Shown here piece by piece: positions 53,718 to 57,092 of a stretch of DNA of 57,092 nucleotides. Below the pieces are notes generated by a model. The model did not search any database and was not told where the DNA came from. It saw only the letters and a program-made list of their open reading frames with translations. Made by a program: the position numbers and the translations under genes. The number at the start of each line of letters is the position of its first letter. Position 1 is the stretch's first letter. The DNA is from Leptospiraceae bacterium (GTDB taxonomy: Bacteria > Spirochaetota > Leptospiria > Turneriellales > Turneriellaceae): positions 1 to 57,092 of the forward strand of contig JAGRNJ010000018.1 of assembly GCA_020440825.1 (NCBI GenBank), given 5' to 3'.

Positions 53718-54800
53718 TTGCTGAACGAATATAGAAAAAAAATAGATTTACTCGACCGCCAGATAATTGATTTAATTTCTGAAAGGGCAGAAATTGTTGC
53801 GGCGATTGGGGCAGAGAAGCACAAATCTGGCCTTGAATTATACCAACCAGAAAGAGAACAGCAAGTTTATAGAAAAATTGCTGAGATGAACCGAGGTCAG
53901 CTCGATAACGATTCTCTATTCAATATTTATCGGGAAATCATGAGTGCAGCACTCAAGCATGAAGGTGCTTTCAGTGTGGGTTATCTGGGACCAGAGGCAA
54001 CGTTTTCACACTCTGCCGCGATAAAAAAATTTGGCAGCAGCTTACCAACTGTTCCCTTCGAAACAATAGACGCAGTATTCGAAGCTGTTCATAAAAAAAA
54101 GATTCAATACGGCGTTGTACCAATAGAAAATTCGACAGATGGAATGATAAACCCGACCCTTGATTGCCTTATCGAATACGACCTCAAGATTGTTTCTGAA
54201 GTGAATTTGCCTATAAGACAACATCTGATGTCATTGGCTTCGAATATCCAGGAAATCACAACAATCATTACCATCCCCCCTGCCTATGCCCAATGCAGAC
54301 GATGGGTAATCAGAAACCTGCCAAAAGCAGAATGGCAACCAGCCTCTTCTACTGCAGAAGCTGCCCGAATCGTTGCCGAAAAAAAAGATGCAGCATTTGC
54401 CGCAATAGGCCCGGAAGCAGCATCGATTGCACATTCCTTGCCAATTCTCGAGCATGATATACATGATTATAATAGAAATGTTACCCGTTTTATAGTGATC
54501 GGGAGGGAAGAAACGAAACCATCAGGGCATGATAGAACCCTGCTTTCATTTGTTCTGCCAGACAGTGCCGGTGCTTTATACCAGGCATTGGAACCTTTCT
54601 CGCAAATGGGAGTCAACATGAGAAGTATTGAATCTCGTCCGTTACGCGGACAACTATGGTCGTATGTTTTTTTTACGGATATCGTTGGCCATATTCATGA
54701 ACCAGAATTATCGGCAACAATAGAAAAGGTTAAAAAAAGAGTGAATTCATTAAGAATTCTGGGGTCTTACCCTGTTGATATTACTCATTCAGAAGAGTAA
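53718..54800 (+). CDS. pheA: Bifunctional chorismate mutase / prephenate dehydratase
   Basis: The 360-residue protein, with a TTG start directly after the scpB stop, has three domains. A chorismate mutase of the AroQ type covers about 1-88 (KKIDLLDRQIIDLISERAEIV). A prephenate dehydratase covers about 92-265 (VGYLGPEATFSHSAA, VPIENSTDGMI, NVTRFIVIG). An ACT domain covers about 270-355 (SFVLPDSAGALYQALEPFSQMGVN, and ESRPLRGQLWSYVFF), which usually binds phenylalanine for feedback. It makes phenylpyruvate from chorismate. It converges with an Hpt gene (16-bp overlap). Confidence 0.96.
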   Translation: MLNEYRKKIDLLDRQIIDLISERAEIVAAIGAEKHKSGLELYQPEREQQVYRKIAEMNRGQLDNDSLFNIYREIMSAALKHEGAFSVGYLGPEATFSHSAAIKKFGSSLPTVPFETIDAVFEAVHKKKIQYGVVPIENSTDGMINPTLDCLIEYDLKIVSEVNLPIRQHLMSLASNIQEITTIITIPPAYAQCRRWVIRNLPKAEWQPASSTAEAARIVAEKKDAAFAAIGPEAASIAHSLPILEHDIHDYNRNVTRFIVIGREETKPSGHDRTLLSFVLPDSAGALYQALEPFSQMGVNMRSIESRPLRGQLWSYVFFTDIVGHIHEPELSATIEKVKKRVNSLRILGSYPVDITHSEE

Positions 54801-55090
54801 ATGACATTTATGTTATCTAAATAGTTTTGCAATTCTTTGACTTGTTCAATGATCAGTGATATATCAGAGTTTTTAGCAGCATTTTCCATGTTTTTGCCAA
54901 TTTCTGTTATTTGGTCAAAGCCATAACCGCCACCAGACCCTTTCATTCGATGTGCCAATACTTTAATTTCTTCAATGTTCCCACCTGCGATCAAAAGGTT
55001 TATCTTTTCAATGTCTTTTCTTCGATTTTCAAGATATCCCGGTATAAGGTCTGCAAGATCATTGTCTACAGTTACATTGATGGCACTCAT
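54785..55090 (-). CDS. Histidine phosphotransfer (Hpt) domain protein
   Basis: The 101-residue helical protein is a free-standing Hpt domain with the phosphorylated His in LAHRMKGSGGGYGF. Such proteins relay phosphate between hybrid kinases and response regulators. No kinase or regulator lies next to it, so the partner is elsewhere. It converges with pheA, overlapping by 16 bp. The start has no clear ribosome-binding site. Confidence 0.85.
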   Translation of the reverse strand: MSAINVTVDNDLADLIPGYLENRRKDIEKINLLIAGGNIEEIKVLAHRMKGSGGGYGFDQITEIGKNMENAAKNSDISLIIEQVKELQNYLDNINVIYSSE

Positions 55091-55243
55091 AAGAAAAGAT
55101 TGATGAGTGTGCTATGATGTCAAACAAATAGTTCTAACAATTATCGGGAATCTAAAAAAACTGACTGGCTTTGGCTCGTAATTATCATATTCAAAATTGA
55201 TTTACCGGGAAAGATTGAAAGGTGACTGCCAGCTTTGTCGAAT

Positions 55244-55266
55244 AAAGATTTTCACAGTGAATCTTT
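55244..55266. promoter_or_regulatory. Near-palindrome upstream of the ABC exporter
   Basis: AAAGATT and AATCTTT are perfect 7-bp arms, and the inner TTCAC-A-GTGAA continues the symmetry, so all 23 bases are nearly palindromic. It ends 24 bases before the ATG at 55291. It could be an operator or a leader hairpin. The 200-bp gap from 55091 holds nothing else clear. Confidence 0.4.
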
Positions 55267-55290
55267 GTTCAATTTTGCCAGTTATAAGTT

Positions 55291-57084
55291 ATGCGCAGCC
55301 GTGATCGTCAAAAAAGTAAAAACATTGGTATTCTCACAGAAATCAAGAGTTTTTTAAAACCTTATTCGGGAATGGTTATTCTGGCTGCTTTCTTTCTGTT
55401 GTTTACATCTGCAATAACCCTTTCTTTAGGCCAGGGCATAAGACTCATGATTGACCGGGGTTTTATATCGGGTTCAGTTCATGAATTGATGATCTCCATT
55501 TTTATTTTTATTGCCCTTGCCGCACTTCTCGCTGTCAGTACGTATTTTAGACATTATTTTGTCTCGTGGCTGGGAGAGAAAGTCACAACCGATATTCGAA
55601 CCCAGGTCTATAAACATACTATTTATCTGCATCCTTCTTTTTTTGAACTCAACTCTGCATCAGAAATACAAAGCCGCCTGACATCAGACATCACTTTACT
55701 GCAAGCCCTGATCGGTTCAAGTTTTTCAATGGCATTAAGAAACATTTTGATGTTTATTGGTGGCACAATATTTCTGTTTCTCACGAATATGAAATTATCT
55801 TTGATAGTTTTTGCATCTGTCCCTTTTATTATGGGCCCAATTTTGATTTATGGCAAACGGTTAAGAGTTTTAACAAGAGACCGACAGAAGAACCTCGCTA
55901 GAATCGGATCGTATATCAATGAATCTCTATTCAATATTAAAACTGTACAGGCATATAACCACCAGAAATCTGATGAAACAAGATTTGAAAAAGTAACCGG
56001 TGATTTTTTAAAAGTCTCTCGATACAGAATTTTATTTCGTTCATTTTTCTTTGGAATTTCAATATTTTTTACCATGGGGTCTATTGCCGCAATGCTGTAT
56101 TTGGGTGGCCGCGATGTGATGCAGGGCAAAATTTCAGGCGGAGAGCTCGCTGCCTTTATTTTTTACGCCTTCATGATTGCTTCCAGTGTGGGAGCAATTT
56201 CAGAAGTCTACGGTGATCTGCAGCTCGCCGCAGGTGCAACAGAGCGCTTGCTCGAATTGTATCGAACCAAGGCAGATATTGTAAACCTCGAAAATGCAAA
56301 GCCGGTAAACTTGAAAGCGCCGGGCAATATCAAAATTAAAAATTTGAATTTTAGTTATGCGAATGAAGAGAATAATTCGGAATCAACCAAACAAGTTCTA
56401 CACAGTATAAATCTCAATCTGGAAGCAGGCAAAACATTTGCTTTAGTTGGGCCATCGGGGGCCGGTAAAACAACCTTATTTGATTTATTATTGCGTTTTT
56501 ACGATCCCGATTCAGGAGAAATCTTATTTGAGGGTGTCAATATTAAAGAACTCAAATTAGAAGACTATAGAAACCAGATTGCACTGGTGCCACAAAGTCC
56601 TGCCATTTTTTCAGGTTCGGTCGCAGATAACATTCGCTACTCAAAAGAGAACGCAACTGATGAAGAGGTAATCTCTGCAGCAAAAATGGCATTCGCTGAA
56701 GAATTCATTCTGAAAATGCCGAAAAAATATGATTCTTTTCTAGGGGAGAATGGTGAACGTCTTTCAGGGGGTCAAAAACAGAGATTGGCAATTGCGCGTG
56801 CTTTTCTAAAAAATCCCAAAATTCTATTGCTCGATGAAGCTACCAACTCTCTTGATGCAGAATCGGAACATCAAGTACAGAGAGCCCTCAATAAATTGAC
56901 CCGAAATCGAACGACCCTTGTAATTGCACATAGAATTGCAACAGTCGTGAAAGCAGATAAAATCTTTGTTATTGACAATGGTATCATTGTTGCAGAGGGA
57001 AAGCACTCCGTCTTGTACCGTAAGTCTTCACTGTATAGAAGATTCTGTGACTTGCAATTTCAAAAGCCGGGCCGCAGAGGTTAG
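55291..57084 (+). CDS. MsbA-like ABC exporter, fused membrane and ATPase domains
   Basis: The 597-residue half-transporter has six membrane helices (about 25-320) and an ATPase domain (about 340-590). Walker A is GPSGAGKTTLF near 388, the Q-loop VPQSPAIFSG, signature LSGGQKQRLAIARAF near 490, Walker B ILLLDEATNSLD near 512, and the H-loop VIAHRIATV, all intact. It forms a homodimer or partner dimer and may export lipid A/lipids, peptides or drugs; the type is not determined. The gene is complete, ending 8 bases before the window edge. Confidence 0.95.
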   Translation: MRSRDRQKSKNIGILTEIKSFLKPYSGMVILAAFFLLFTSAITLSLGQGIRLMIDRGFISGSVHELMISIFIFIALAALLAVSTYFRHYFVSWLGEKVTTDIRTQVYKHTIYLHPSFFELNSASEIQSRLTSDITLLQALIGSSFSMALRNILMFIGGTIFLFLTNMKLSLIVFASVPFIMGPILIYGKRLRVLTRDRQKNLARIGSYINESLFNIKTVQAYNHQKSDETRFEKVTGDFLKVSRYRILFRSFFFGISIFFTMGSIAAMLYLGGRDVMQGKISGGELAAFIFYAFMIASSVGAISEVYGDLQLAAGATERLLELYRTKADIVNLENAKPVNLKAPGNIKIKNLNFSYANEENNSESTKQVLHSINLNLEAGKTFALVGPSGAGKTTLFDLLLRFYDPDSGEILFEGVNIKELKLEDYRNQIALVPQSPAIFSGSVADNIRYSKENATDEEVISAAKMAFAEEFILKMPKKYDSFLGENGERLSGGQKQRLAIARAFLKNPKILLLDEATNSLDAESEHQVQRALNKLTRNRTTLVIAHRIATVVKADKIFVIDNGIIVAEGKHSVLYRKSSLYRRFCDLQFQKPGRRG

Positions 57085-57092
57085 TATCAGAA

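Noticed and set aside
1-57092. CRISPR arrays, insertion sequences, phage genes, tRNA and rRNA genes
   Set aside because: No regularly spaced repeats, transposase or integrase motifs, or cloverleaf sequences ending in the usual T-arm were seen. Gaps between genes are all under about 300 bases.

Overview
The window looks like chromosomal core of a spirochaete of the Leptospira / Leptonema / Turneriella group. Several points suggest this. There is a 935-residue GreA with a very long N-terminal extension, which is a spirochaete trait. Many proteins carry loose spirochaetal-type lipoprotein signals. The envelope proteins look Gram-negative: TonB, outer-membrane barrels and LolA-like proteins. Two-gene and three-gene units are tightly packed, often with 4-bp ATGA overlaps. 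Base composition is moderate and even throughout. I see no transposase, phage gene, CRISPR array, rRNA or tRNA, so this is ordinary chromosome rather than an island. The genus-level assignment is inference. No intergenic stretch exceeds about 300 bases.

Layout, left to right. Positions 1-2263 (minus): a partial protein with an ATPase N-box-like motif, a small membrane protein and a class C beta-lactamase-fold lipoprotein. 2462-6631 (plus): an exported protein, then the overlapping unit pckG-trhO-DUF374 acyltransferase. 6656-9043 (minus): an isocitrate dehydrogenase-like gene leading into a STAS protein and a histidine-kinase-fold ATPase. 9128-18726: a TonB-like protein, two envelope proteins, a 7TM-DISM/PP2C phosphatase, a beta-hydroxyacid dehydrogenase, pyruvate kinase and several exported proteins. 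18816-25807 (plus): a phospholipase D/lamin-tail lipoprotein, an M20 amidohydrolase and a tandem pair of DUF4139-like proteins. 25810-30965 (minus): dapA-dapB-murA, then clpP and a class III adenylate cyclase. 31098-33905 (plus): an ankyrin protein, a dienelactone hydrolase and a GST. 34067-40310 (minus): envelope genes, a metallo-beta-lactamase-fold hydrolase, a PEGA/barrel fusion and a universal stress protein. 40494-42946 (plus): an ethanolamine-type permease and an unknown protein. 42974-45903 (minus): a HEAT lipoprotein, an outer-membrane protein and a Ca2+/cation antiporter. 46052-54800 (plus): greA, LolA-like, rsmE, thiS-like, an S2P-like protein, trpS, scpA, scpB and pheA. The end holds a convergent Hpt protein and an MsbA-like ABC exporter.

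How the genes work together. dapA, dapB and murA supply diaminopimelate and the first committed step of peptidoglycan synthesis. murA carries an Asp in place of the catalytic Cys. pckG and pyk act at the PEP node. The ATPase, STAS and PP2C genes within 6.5 kb have the three activities of a partner-switching (SpoIIAB/SpoIIAA/SpoIIE-like) circuit.

The most unusual signal is the isocitrate dehydrogenase-like protein translationally coupled to the STAS gene. It keeps the fold and nucleotide-site motifs but has substitutions at most substrate and metal positions. This points to a non-canonical enzyme or a sensory role tied to the switch. Other degenerate enzymes are an S2P-type protease homologue lacking the second zinc His and a YibQ-like deacetylase with altered metal-site residues.
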